Source of the DNA: Anisakis pegreffii
Lineage: Eukaryota; Nematoda; Chromadorea; Rhabditida; Anisakidae
Length of the DNA stretch: 64,000 bases
Direction: 5' to 3'
Assembly: GCA_035041965.1 (NCBI GenBank)
Contig: JAPYMA010000172.1
Location: forward strand, 243,540-307,539
Shown here: positions 47,480 to 59,451 of the stretch, piece after piece
Layout of the letters: every line of letters starts with the position of its first letter
How positions within the stretch are numbered: position 1 is the first letter of the stretch
Notes under the pieces: model-generated
The model's database searches: none
What the model saw: only the letters and a program-made list of their open reading frames with translations
What the model was told of the DNA's origin: nothing
Translations under genes and position numbers: made by a program

Positions 47480-50400
47480 ATTTCAAATTCTGCTCTTTTC
47501 TGGCCAAATATCTGTTAAATTCGAGCAAAATCGCTGGTTGTTGTTTAATGAGCACATTTTTCGTGGAATCTGAGATGGATAATATATAATTTAGCAGCGT
47601 CGAGTTAGATTGAGGAAAAAATTCATTGAAATTCATTAATCACTTGCGCCAAAAAGCTCGTAGAATCGTTGTACCATTCTTAAATGAAAATGCATCTTGA
47701 TATCAAAATTCACTGAATGAAATTTTGTTGTCCGAACCAAATCAACTCCCCACTGCTCAATTTCATTTGCACAGTAATTTTCCAACTGCGCGCATAAATT
47801 TAGAGCTTTTTATCAAATTCATCCATTGAAATCTTCGGTAATGATTGGAATTTATCAAAATGATTATTACGGTTTTTTATAAATTTTTATAAATCTATAA
47901 GTTACGTTGTTATAGGCGGATCATCAGCAAAAAAGAGCTTGATTGAAGAAGCATCAGGTAACATAGAGAAGACAATTTTTCATCCATAAATTATAAGTTT
48001 ATTAGCAAGATAAAGTGGATTTGGGGATGATATTTTTGGTGGAAAAACCGGAGATAATCCCTGATTATGCTCGAGAACTTCATATCCATTTCAGTATCCT
48101 TTTCATTCTGTCATTTTCATCTCCTGTGCTTAATTGAAATCCGGTTTCGTCGTGTTCATTAAGAGATTTGGCAATTCTTTGAGGAGTTGCAGGATCTCAG
48201 AATCTATGGGTTATCTTGAGCCTTGCATTTGATTTGTTATGCACATTGCATGATTACTAATTGATTCAGGGGATAAATCATGATAAAGCTCTACTTCACC
48301 TAGAAACCTAGGAATTTAGTTCCGTTTATCAAGTGAGAATATTTCAATCCTTCATCATTATCGTGACCATTAGGTCGTGCTCAATTAGTCCATTTCTAAT
48401 TAAAGCTTTACTTTTGCAGCGGACAGAAGTCACTAATGAATGGAAAAGCGATTGGATTTTTGCATGACTCATTTGACTGCTATAATTTCGATGAAGTCTT
48501 TGAAATATCGTGTCATAAAATATTGTTTACACAAAACATCTGCCAGCTGTATATTTCAGTTCATTGTCGATCATATATGTGATGTAATTGTCAAGCATAT
48601 TTAATTTAAACAGTCATATATCAAATGTAATTCTCTTGTTTCATCATTTTTCCAGTAAATGTTCGATTCATTTTACTCACTTTCCTATGCATACCCGAAA
48701 AAATGCATCTGAATACACATCGTGACGATAGAGTTATCCGAAAAAGGGCATGAATTGTTAGTGCATTTTCAGCCGAATGGAACTACTAAATTACTTTCGA
48801 TTTATTCTTTCGGTTGAGTTAGATGTCATTTAAATGTGATGTTATTCATTCAAGTGTGAACATAATCATAGAGCTGTGAAATATACAAACGATTCATTTA
48901 TCAGTACCTTTACACATCAGACCAATCAGAATGATGCATTCTCGAGGCAGTAAGTAGTATGATTTAAAGACGTTCATTGCCATAGGCGATCGGTTAGTCT
49001 TACATACATAAGAGCAAGCGAACGAACTAGCGATTAGTTAGTGTGCAGTGGGTTTACAACATCGCAGCTTTCGTGCTAGCCATAGCCACAAATAGCATAC
49101 TCAAAGCAGCAGACTATACTACTATTGATTAGTCGCTGTCTTCGAATAACCGGTCTAGTCGAGTTAGTAGCGAAACAAAATGGTGAATGCAACAGTGAAT
49201 TGTTGAATGAACAACTCCTGTTTTGTTGTTATCGCTTTTTTAGTGGTGTTTATTAGATTGGTTCCGTTTTTGAGGTGTGTTATTTTCGAACGGTAAAGTC
49301 TCAGTTGAGTTGATTCGAAACAATTCTTCGACTCGATTCATTGGTCGAATTTAAGTTTAATGTTTGAATTGATTCACTTCTCAATCGGAATTAAGCCGCT
49401 GAAGTGACTATTCGGCTTTCCGGTGATGAAAGTGATTGATGCTTAATGATTCTAGTGGTGAACTATCTGCAGTACGGCAATCCGTTGATTTGTTAAACGT
49501 TAATTTGGAATTTTTTTATTTGGTTGTTATTGGTCGTTTTCAAGGTTCACACTTGTGCATCTAGACAACTTGTTTCAGCTGATTCTAACCTGTTTAACGT
49601 ACATGATTGCTTGGAATTTAACTTTCAACTTACCATTTCTCCCTGATAAAAGTGTTGGGTTCGATTTTTTCAAGTTTACTTGCTTCTAGTTTTTTATAGC
49701 TCATTGTTGCCGACTGTTTTCCTTATTCCTTTCACGATTGATTTACGAAGTACGAAGAATTTTTAGTTTCAGTAGATTATTAATCATTGTTTCCAGTTAG
49801 AATCATATTAATTTAAAAAAATGTGTTCAAATATCCGTATTTTATTCCAAATATAGTTTTACTACACATGACTCATATTTATTCTGAATTGTAACATTAC
49901 AATTATTACGAATAAAATTGTAATGTGAAATGTGAGTCATGCGACAACATGACACACGTTTTAAAATAAAGACTTTCAATAGCATGAATAAAATCATTAT
50001 AGTAAAATCATTTGCGAGCGGTGGTTGCTCTCGTAGAACGGTGCTAACGTGTTTTTTAGGTGAACAATTTGCCCAGCCATTTCTTACTGTTTCCGCTGAT
50101 AGCGCTTTCCGCATTTTAAGACGATTATTGTGAATGTTATTTTTTCATAATGCAATATGTCTTTTAATATTCTTTATCACAACGACTTTAATGCCTTTAT
50201 TTCAAATTCATTTTATTATATTCAATGCCCTATGTGCTGTTGTTAATTTCCGATTTATGAATCATTACATTGTTCATAAACAATCACAGACCATTTCAAA
50301 ACAATTTCGAATGCAAACAAACAATTGCAATCTAATAATTTCTTGTTATCGATATCGATAAATATCGATAAATTCTAAGGGAATGCACGCACAAATTATT

Positions 50401-50726
50401 TTGCTTGACGTGCTTATCGTCTACAATATTTCCATTGATGAAGTCTAACCTGCGAGTCACATCTAAGCTCCTTACCCAAATTCCTTTTTTATTATGTTGG
50501 CTATTATCAGCGAAACTCTCCAATTTCATTTATTTATGATCGTTTCACATTTGTGATCATTTCGATTTTAGTTGTTATTGCTTTATTGACGTTGTTTGGA
50601 TGTCTTCATTATCGTTGTTGTGGTTGAATAATACGATGAAGTTTACGACAAATATTATGATTGATGCCGATTGCGCAGAACCGTATAAACTTGATTATTT
50701 CCAGGTGTTTCAATCAAACCACAAGA
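47480..50726. other. Region without a recognisable gene
   Basis: Apart from the possible last exon of protein B near 47935-47976, I see no coding feature. An imperfect inverted repeat at 49867-49941 (CATGACTCATATTT against AAATGTGAGTCATG) could fold as a hairpin. The DHHC promoter should lie at the right end; an acceptor-like TTTCCAG at 50698-50704 precedes its ATG by 22 bases. Confidence 0.4.
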
Positions 50727-53375
50727 ATGTATGGTACAGAGCGTTACGGTACAAGGACAGCTGAAGATATGGCGGAGTCGCTGTTCGATGACTTCACAGG
50801 TCGGATCAAGAAGATGCTTCCATCTGAAACACAAGATTTGGTGAGATGACGAGTTTATTCTTGTGTTTATCAAGCAACATGCTTTTATCCGTGGATAGTT
50901 TCTGGGCAGAAATTTAATTATTCTACCAAACATTTGACATGAATTTTGTGAATTCTGTTTCGCTGGAATGTTTTTATCTTGTGGGTTTTTGAATTGAACG
51001 TTTAAATATATATTCCAGATCGCAATGTTCATATTGTTCATCATGTTGCCGTTGGGTTTTGTATTCGAAATATTCGTCATTCTACCGCGTTGCTATGATA
51101 TCTTCTCCGAAGTGAGTCAACTTTACTATCCTTTTTGTTCAGCCAATTTTTATTGTTTCATTCAGTCAAAACTCTTTGCCTTGCATGATTTCGTAGCACC
51201 GTTTTTTCAATCAAAATACTAAGTCTTTATGTGGATCTATTGAAGTGAATAACAGTTTTTGAGTTAATGTTCATCAATATTTGATGTATTTTGTATTAAC
51301 AGAAGCGTTTTTAAGAGTTGGATTTGGCGAGTGTGCATTCTATCGTATTTGGGAATTAACGCTTTCACAAACATCTATAAGATGATCGTTGTTGGACCGA
51401 ATGGTCGTTGTTCAGAACTACCGGCCTTAATCAAACCGGGATATCATTATTGCCATAACTGTCAACTCAATGAACCGCCACGATCACATCATTGTCCAAG
51501 TATTACCATTTAGCATGTCTTTGTTTCAAGCTGGAGCTATAGTTTCTTGACAGCGAGCAGTTGATCTTATAGTTTGATTAAAATTTGGTTTCGAATTTGT
51601 AGCATTTTCGTGTGAAAGGAAAATTTTATGTGAATTTGTTAAGTGGTTCCCTTGCTTTTTTGATTTTGTTTTATGGAAAAAATAGTGAAATGCTCTGAAT
51701 TATTTTTAGCTTGTGACAAATGTGCATTGCGTCGTGATCACCATTGTTCATTTGCGGCTGTCTGCGTTGGACACTTCAATCAGAGGTATTATATTGCAGC
51801 GGTGTGCAACCTCTGGATCATAGCGGTCACCGTCACAATGTAAATTCATTTTCCTGTCAATTTCTGATCTTTTAGATAAAATTTATCCATGGATATCCAG
51901 TAATGTCAGGATGTAGGATAATGAAGTCTCGAGTGGGCTGAGTTATTGATTCTTTAATGTCTTCTCAGATTTTTGAATATCATGTTCTAATAAACTGGCT
52001 ATTCCATTCAGATGGGTTTTTTTGATTATTAATGATCTAGTATATCTGGATTATTGATATTATCGGGGTATTTCAGTCGAGCATTTTCATTTCGTGTTTT
52101 TCTGCTTTATTTTACTAGCTTTTGTTTTGACTAGAAGAAAGAATTGGTGAAGATGTTAAAGACTGAGCCGCAGAATTGCTTGAAAGCTGTGCATGTAGCC
52201 CAGTGAGATAATTCGGTATCGTTGGGAGTCCTAATTTTATCGTTAGTAGAATTTTGAACTATGTGAATGTAAGTGATAATCCATTCGATCGTGAAATGTT
52301 CCTAACCATTGGTTCAGTATACAAATGATCTTCAGATGGAATTGGTCATTCATGTGGTCAGCGTTGGGCGGTTTTACCGTGATGCAGCTATGGCAGTTGG
52401 TAGTGCCGCATATTGCTCTACTGGCTCGCGTAATCACATTCTCGCAATTCCTTTGCGTTATGGTATTCGTATTCGCGTTGACTGTGTCCCTGTTCCTGAC
52501 CTACCTCATTGGTGCGCAATTGTTTTGTTTGTATCGAGGACAGACACGAGTCGAATATCTTATGGTAATATGTAATTTAGTTTCGTTTATTTTGTTGGTT
52601 GCGAATTAATATTGTCTGAAAATGATTGAGAGCATAAGCAGCTTTGCAAATATGTCACTCAACTTGCCTGGATGTATCATTTCAAACATGACGTTGGGGA
52701 TAATCAGCTGTTCGATTAACAAAAAGCTCCGTTGTGGTGTATTTTCGTTTCGACGGAAACTCTGTTTGTAAAAAAGAATGAAAAAAAAAACTGTCGTGAA
52801 AATGCATCTTTTAAGATTGATATGAGGTTTTAATGAACATTGTAACAACCGAAAACGTTTGGTTGGTATTCATCTAGAAGTTGTGTTTGCATTATTTTAA
52901 AACTATTTTGTGTAAAAAGCGAATGAAGACAACTCATAAAAGAAATGTTTCTGCATCTCATAAAATTTTAATAAATTCGTGCTTTAAAGACTGAACACTT
53001 GCTGTATGAGTGCATAAAGTATTAGATCTTAAAATGAATCTATTTTTTTGGAAAATGACGGCAGTCGGTTTGAAATTGAGTGCCTTCTGAATTATTAACG
53101 TAAGATAATTTTAGATTAAAATTGCTTAAGGCATTTAAGTCGTATAGAGCATGAGTGTCATAAACAAATGTTTTCATCGAATTTATATATGCTGCTGATT
53201 TCAGGATGTGCACGCATATCAGCTCGGATTCATGGAGAACGTAAGACAAGCACTTGGCCGTCATTGGCCATTGATATTCCTAACAGCATTCATCAGTTCA
53301 CCACTCCCATCTGATGGCCTCTCGTTCATGACGAGGGAGACGAAACCGATCGCTGAAAATACGAAAACTTTGTAA
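50727..53375 (+). CDS. DHHC-type protein S-palmitoyltransferase
   Basis: Exons 50727-50840, 51019-51111, 51316-51499, 51710-51839, 52336-52564 and 53205-53375 close in phase to 306 residues. It is a multi-pass protein: TM1 (FILFIMLPLGFVFEIFVIL), TM2 (VCILSYLGINAFTNIYKMIV), TM3 at the end of exon 4, and one or two segments in exon 5 (CVMVFVFALTVSLFLTYL). The Cys-rich domain between TM2 and TM3 reads CHNCQLNEPPRSHHCP then CDKCALRRDHHCSF, with the catalytic DHHC at 140-143, so the active site is intact. The TRVE after TM4 matches the family's TTxE motif. The C-terminus (LGRHWPLIFL, SSPLPSDG) resembles the ZDHHC22/24 group. Such enzymes attach palmitate to cysteines of membrane proteins at the Golgi or ER. 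The acceptor of exon 3 is TTTTTAAG, not CAG. The ATG lies 22 bases after a TTCCAG. Confidence 0.95.
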
Positions 53376-54856
53376 ATGTTATGCGAGACAGTCAAAGCAT
53401 CATCTTAATAATATTGGTTGTTGGAGTCCGGAGAAAGATTAATCAATTGCGGCAATGTTTGCGGATTTAGATTTAATATTTCTTAACTTTATGGCATCAG
53501 ATGAACGCAGTAACATGTTCTTTTAAAAGCTTTGTATCCAAAAAATATCCTTAGCAGGAGAGTTTGATGCAGTTGTCTTAGGAGATGGTGTTCTCAGCCA
53601 TGAAATTAAATCACAGTACGTATAAATAATCTTCAGCTATAGATTAGGAGTGTTTTGTTTCCGGATATTCGAGAATTAACAATGATAGGACCGTTTTTTT
53701 TTGATTTTACATCTTATTGAATTGTTCTCAACAGCGGATGTTTTGATGTATTCTGTTTGTTTTTTAAATTTGTTGTGTCGAATAGTCATAACTCTTTTGG
53801 AACTATTCATCAGAGTGTTATGTGTATAAGCTTTACAAGAAGTGCCGATCTCCATACTTCGCAAGAGGTGATTAAATTTTGATATGCGAATACCTTCTTT
53901 TATGAATTCTGACCTATCCTTGTAAGCATTTTCTCGTAAATCATTGTAAAAAAATAATGATGTACTTGTGTATATATCGATAACGTTGGTGGAAATTTTG
54001 ACGTTGAATTCTCCAGAATTTACCTTATGTTAGTCCACTTACATATTGAAATAACTCAGTTGAACTTGACAAGCATTTTCGTGATCAAATTGGATCTGTC
54101 ATTGATCACTTTATTGCTTAACCTCGTTACGTGCGAGGTTGTTTTGGAATCCATACGTGAGCATGAGAGTCAACAGTCCATTCTATCCAGTTGTCCATTC
54201 AATTGCCTTGATAATCTGGATTGAACTTTTTAGAAGAAGTTTACATTGGCAATTGGGCAGATGCATTTTTCACAAACAGACGTATCGATTTGTCATTATG
54301 CGATTGTTATGCCATATAGTATTTGTTATCCTGTATATCTCAGTATTACATTTTCTTCGCATTTATTGCGATGCATTCAACTTTTGTCTATTTTACACAT
54401 CAGTACACGTGCTCTGTGGGTCTTCTTCTGCGATTCGTGATGTGCATTCACTGGTAGAAAGCTTCATCCAAGAGTTGACGTAGCTGTTGTTTAGAATATG
54501 ATATGGCATGTGAATCGCTCCGCACTCCACTGATCAATGATAGAAGTGAAGTTTTGTACTTCATTGTAAGTGTTATTGATCAGATGAGGGGATGGGAAAC
54601 TCTTATCAGTTGAAATTACCTGTATCAATGTTAAAACTGTATTGTTATCCGCTAGGTTTGATTGTTCTTGTGAATCTGAATTATCGTTCACAGTTTTTGT
54701 TTTCGTGTCATGTAACAGTTCAACGATATTGTTGCCAAAGTATACAGTTGACGTGCTATTTGTTAAGATGTGGCCAACAACAAGTCTAATATTATCATGT
54801 ACAGTGATTTTGTGCGATGAATTGTTTTTTGAATATTTCTGTAAATTTCGCATAAT
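53376..54856. other. Intergenic region after the DHHC gene
   Basis: T-rich DNA. Overlapping frames on both strands around 54139-54853 are long for this composition (up to 120 aa on the minus strand at 54853-54491). They have no motif, and the opposite-strand frames conflict with each other, so I do not call a gene. Confidence 0.35.
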
Positions 54857-55128
54857 ATTCTTTCCACACCACAGTAACAGAAAATGGGCCGGGCACGTAG
54901 CGAGAATGAATGATAACCGTTGGACTAGTCGAATAACGCAGTGGATTCCAAGAGGAGTGAAGAGGCCCTTAGGCAGACCACGAATAAAATGAGACGAAGC
55001 ATTCTTCAGAATTTTCGCTCAGAAATGGAAAAGGTCTGTGCAACATAGAGTAGCATTGGGATCGGTTAACCTGCGCCCACATCGAGAGCGAAGACTGATC
55101 GCAAGGTAATTCTTTCCACACCACAGTA
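54857..55128 (+). mobile_element. 5'-truncated LINE (non-LTR retrotransposon) 3' fragment with 20-bp target-site duplication
   Basis: The insert 54877-55108 encodes KWAGHVARMNDNRWTSRI and then RGVKRPLGRPRIK before a stop. This resembles the conserved C-terminal tail of reverse transcriptases of RTE-like and related LINEs (WAGHVARM...RW...RPxGRP). It is bounded by exact copies of attctttccacaccacagta at 54857-54876 and 55109-55128. The perfect duplication implies a recent insertion, although the frame already carries stops. No polymerase core is present. Confidence 0.85.
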
Positions 55129-55374
55129 TCCTCACGAGTTGCCTTTCGTAGATTCAAAGTATTCAAAGAATATGCAAAAGGAAGGAACATCATATTTGAT
55201 TAGAGGTTTTACGGTATTCAATTAGTGCAAACAGTCGGAAATCGCAAAGAAATCATGCTCTAAAATTTCCATAAAGTCTGCAAATTATGATTTTGCATAG
55301 TTATATGATTCAGTGACAGGGTATTCCATTTCTTGGCAATCCGTGGTCATTTTATCAGTGAATGAACTAGGCGA

Positions 55375-57147
55375 ATGGCTAGTTCAAAACATGAGAGGCG
55401 TCACGAGCGCAAAAAGGTATTTCAACAGTTTATTCAGCATTTAATTGCTTCTGCAGTGATCGAAGATGATAGAAATTGCGAATGATCTTGATTGACGACT
55501 TGATCTTAACAGTCAAACTGTCAATTAACAATTTGATTATTAAGATCAAATTGATCTTAAAATTGACATATAAATGATCTTAATAATCATTTGTATATTC
55601 TTCTAGCATCGTCATGGATTGAGAGAGCGGAGAGCGAATTCAAGAAGATATTCTGAAAATTTAAATAACTCAACATCAAACAAATTTGATTCATTGAGCG
55701 CAAGGGATAACACCGATAGTGGAGCTGATCGCCTTAAGGTACGATATGACTGGCGAATACTTCCAGTTTCGTTCGAAATCTAGCTGAAAGTTCGTCGCTT
55801 CTCATTTCAAATTCAAGATTATTGTTTGCAAATCATTGACGTATCGTTTAATGCAAATATGGAATTCGTTAAGTTTAAATGGATTCAGTCGAGCGAAGGA
55901 ACTGCGAAAGAACAACAGATTGATGAAAGAAAGAGTGGAAAAAGTAAATCAAAAACGAGTCACAACTCGGAACGCAGCAGCACAGATATCCATTATGAAA
56001 GCGATGATTTACGGAAACGTTTCGACGAGAGTCTCAAGAAGGCGTTGAATCGTTCGAAAGTCAATCTCATTAAAGGTGAAAACAGCGAACAGGAAGAAGT
56101 TGGTCAGTCATAGTCACTTATTCATAGCCTAAAATAGCGACATCCATCATTGTATACTGTATAGCAAGGGTGTCAGAAATTCTTCCGTTAGATCAGTCGA
56201 TCTGTGCTGATGCCGTAGTTGTGGTGCGATCAAATGAATGAACGCTGACCAAATTTATCGTCAGCTTCCAATTTGGATTAGAAACGGTGTCGTATCTCAG
56301 TCCTTCCGATGAATATTTTCTTGAAGCGGAGGAAAGCAAGCGTCATGTTCATTCCAAATTTTTTCGTTGTCTTGTCAGGTTTTTCTGGTGTGATTTAGAC
56401 ATTTATCTAGGATTTTGACATAGGTGTGATTTAGACATTCATCTAGGACTATATGACTGTATGTGATTTAGACATTTATCTAGACCATTTATCTGGGACT
56501 ATATGACAAGAGTAAGCATCATTTTTGCTTAGATGATGACTTGGCCGAAGCGATGCAAACAAAAACCGTACAAGAAGTGATCACATCAACAAGTCGAGTG
56601 TTACTCAACGATGAACGAATCGAGCCAGCCACTGTACAACTACAAATGCGTGTCAATAACATCAAAGGTCACACACAATGCAGGCCAACAAACGTCTATT
56701 TCAACGCATATGTAAGGCAACTTGTCTTATATCATCTCATCAAGAAACCGAAACCAGTGCATGATAGAATCCATGCATTTCAGTCATTAAGAAAGCAAAC
56801 ATGTTGCTATCTAAAGCGATCAAAAATTGTTTAGAAAGCGACACATCTTGCTGAACGTACAACTTGATTCTATTGAATTCAATTAATCGCGAGATTTTTA
56901 CCATTAATACTTGGAAATTTGTTCGTTTTCAACGAATGTTAATATGCTCCAGTTTGAGAACTTTCATGTGCATTCAAAGAGAACATTATCCCACTATTCA
57001 AGAGACTTTCTGCTGAACTGTAATCTTTTTGTGGAATTGTGATATTGAAGTTCTTCATAAAAGGCATTAGTGGCAACAAATCCAATGAATTCATTCACAT
57101 TGCATCGTTCTGTAGTTGATTTTTTAGAAGGCAAAAGGCGTGGATGA
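55375..57147 (+). CDS. Small basic, charged protein of unknown function
   Basis: Exons 55375-55416, 55607-55738, 55889-56075, 56533-56667 and 57128-57147 close in phase to 171 residues. The N-terminus is very basic (MASSKHERRHERKK, then HRHGLRERRANSRR). The middle is rich in Lys, Ser and Glu and is probably disordered. A helical-looking part follows (DLRKRFDESLKKALNRSK, DDLAEAMQTKTVQEVI). AATAAA at 57178-57183 lies 31 bases after the stop, supporting the gene end. No signal peptide or membrane segment is visible; the basic start could be nuclear or nucleic-acid binding, which is inference. I do not recognise the family. The last exon is short (six codons and a stop), so the 3' end could differ. 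Confidence 0.5.
56388..56506. repeat. Short intronic tandem repeat
   Basis: Three copies of a unit built on GTGATTTAGACATTTATCTAG followed by GACTATATGAC-type sequence lie in intron 3 of the small basic protein gene. The copies differ by a few bases and one partial unit. Confidence 0.75.
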
Positions 57148-58485
57148 ACGAGGTGGACGAATCATTGGCAACAACCGAATAAATACATGATTTTATGTCA
57201 GGTGTTCTATAAATGGAATAAATCTTTTGGGAGTTCTAGGATTTTTTCACAGCTGGACTGGATACTGAATGTTGTTCATCAATTGCGCCCGAGAAGGTTT
57301 TAACATGTCATATCGCCATGCAGAAGGAAGGTTTTATGTTCGTATAGTTAGGCACTGTATGAAAAAGCTGAATTTGTGGGTGAGCAGAAGACTTGCTGAT
57401 ATCAGGATCTGTTAAAAACGTTCGATATAATTCTTAGACCAGAGAACATCAAGTACCTTGAACTCTATCAATGTTTAAACAGTGGTCTCAAGAGATTTGT
57501 TTGTTATGTAATGAGGTAGTACGTGATATCGAATGAAAATAAAATTTATTTTGATTGTCACTTCAATTATTGTTTCTGCAATCCCTACCACCTTCATCAC
57601 AATAAAAAGCTTCGATCGTTCAGCTTGAGCATTACAGTTTGAAAGAGGAGCATGCATGTACATTTATCATTAGAGTTGCCATGTATATTACCATCACATT
57701 CACCATGTACTTGAGCACTTACCATTACAGTTGCCACCGTCCTTGCGTGGTCATTCATATCAGATAGAAGGAAAGAACAGCATACATGTACATTCAGAAG
57801 CGCTAACTGAATACTCTTGAAGATTTCGATACGAAGCATGACTCATGGCTGCCGAAGGGAAATGCAGATGGTTTTTTCGAAGTTGCATGCTCTCCACAGA
57901 AGAAAGAATTGAACATAAGTCACAGGCAGCTACCTTTTCTGTGCATATTAGTAAATCTCAAACAGTGATGCTCATTCTAACCTACTGATCTCATCGTAGG
58001 ATTTACGCTGAAATGCATTACACGCCACACCATGAATGCCCTACTTGCTCTGAAATTCCTATCCTATGCTAAATGACTAAATGTTTTTCATACCTTCCGA
58101 GAGGATCTATCCCTTTATTCTGAAACTCTTGTTTTTTGTCAAATCATCATGTTCTTCGAAAAAAGCTAATTCATTGGTCGAGAATTGTCTCACTATGCGT
58201 GAATTATGTATCCGATCTACCCATGGGATGTTCCTCGATTCATGATTAATCATTTCATTTACCGAATCGCTAACAATGTTTTGCATTGCTAAATTTTCGA
58301 AACGATTTCTCATATCGATATTTCGAGAAGCCTTTGCAACAATCCTAGAACCTATACTGCACTTGAATTCACTCAAACCTATCTCCATGACATTCCTAAA
58401 CTCGACAAATGCTGACGACTCGTCGATCCTTTCAGGCGATTTCGGTGTAATGTGTGGTAACACGTGAAAAAATATTTAATCCAGC
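57148..58485. other. Intergenic region with one doubtful ORF
   Basis: Poly(A)-signal-like AATAAA motifs near 57180 and 57217 belong to the preceding gene. Short tandem Met/His-type coding frames on the minus strand near 57475-57839 come from repeated CATGTACAT/CCATCAC sequence. The minus-strand frame at 58463-58107 is the only one that looks protein-like. Confidence 0.35.
58107..58463 (-). CDS. Doubtful ORF or exon, 118 codons
   Basis: The frame starts at a GTG, so as a gene it would have to be an exon of something longer to the right. It has balanced composition and predicted helices (for example NMRN-like and ENLAMQNIVSDSVNEMI) and ends in RIKG before TAG. A possible further exon downstream (TTTCAG|CGTAAATCC near 58010) does not join with confidence. 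No family is recognised. Confidence 0.25.
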   Translation of the reverse strand: MLPHITPKSPERIDESSAFVEFRNVMEIGLSEFKCSIGSRIVAKASRNIDMRNRFENLAMQNIVSDSVNEMINHESRNIPWVDRIHNSRIVRQFSTNELAFFEEHDDLTKNKSFRIKG

Positions 58486-58715
58486 TGTCGCGCCACGCAT
58501 CATTGATACTTTCAAAATTATCCAAATCTCAGCAAAGTTATGAGCTTATGTCCAGGCAAGAACTTCAAACTTGAGCCTGTCCCTATCACGTGACGTCGAA
58601 TTGCACCCGGGTATTTTGTGCAGGTTTCTCTACGCACTTTGCGATTGTGTCTCAATCATGGAACGCCACTAAATCATGCCTAGCAATACTTCCCGTCATT
58701 ATGCCTGGCGCGACA
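58486..58715. mobile_element. TIR element with TGTCGCGCCA ends (230 bp)
   Basis: TGTCGCGCCACGCATCATTGA at the left is matched by the reverse complement of TCATTATGCCTGGCGCGACA at the right (about 17 of 20 positions, with one-base gaps). The inside contains CACGTGACGTCG and is richer in GC than its flanks. I could not define a target-site duplication, so the superfamily stays open. Confidence 0.55.
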
Positions 58716-59451
58716 ACATAAAAACACGGTAGTGAACAACGACAGGATGAACAAAATGATAGAGGCACAAAAGCACAACATAATCATCACATCAACAACA
58801 ATAGGAAATAATCATGGTAACCGGACAATCAAACAAATTAAAATAAACAACAATTAATACAATCAAATCAAGAAATTTCATGCCTATATATACACAATAA
58901 CAATAGCAACACAACAATCAAACAAATATTCACATAAACACGGCACTTCAGTGCCTACCTCCAATCGGATAATCCAAAACAAAATAGCATGACCACATTC
59001 TGAAAGAATATCTTAAAAACGAAACAGAATCAAGCGAGCCGAAAATATTTTGGCAAAATAAGGTTGAAGTCAGGTCAAGCTACTGATAAGACAAAACTCA
59101 AGTCTTGTCTCCGTCTACACAAGCTATAAGAGCAATATGAGGAATGCTACCTGCCTTTCCGTTCCTCAAGTTATCATCTGAGTGCTCGAATTGTAAACTA
59201 CAACAGAATTTCACAATATTATCCCAAAAATACTGTCTCAGAAACACCTTATTGAGGACACACATCTGCTCATTTCAAGCCTGAGAACACCTTGTGTTAA
59301 CGGTTAAGACAAAGTTCTAACCTCTATGCGCAGCCCAAACTGCAGTCATCCAGTTCAACCCTGGCCCGGGAAATAAGCTCTCGGAAGTGATCAACTATTA
59401 AGAACAGAGGCGGTGACTTTAAATTTGATGGAATTCGAATATTTCCCCGTT

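Noticed and set aside
54139..54853. Overlapping ORFs of up to 120 aa on both strands
   Set aside because: Frames on opposite strands conflict, none has a domain or splice context, and length alone is weak evidence.
54877..55108. Active reverse transcriptase gene
   Set aside because: Only the C-terminal tail is present, the frame has stops and there is no polymerase core.
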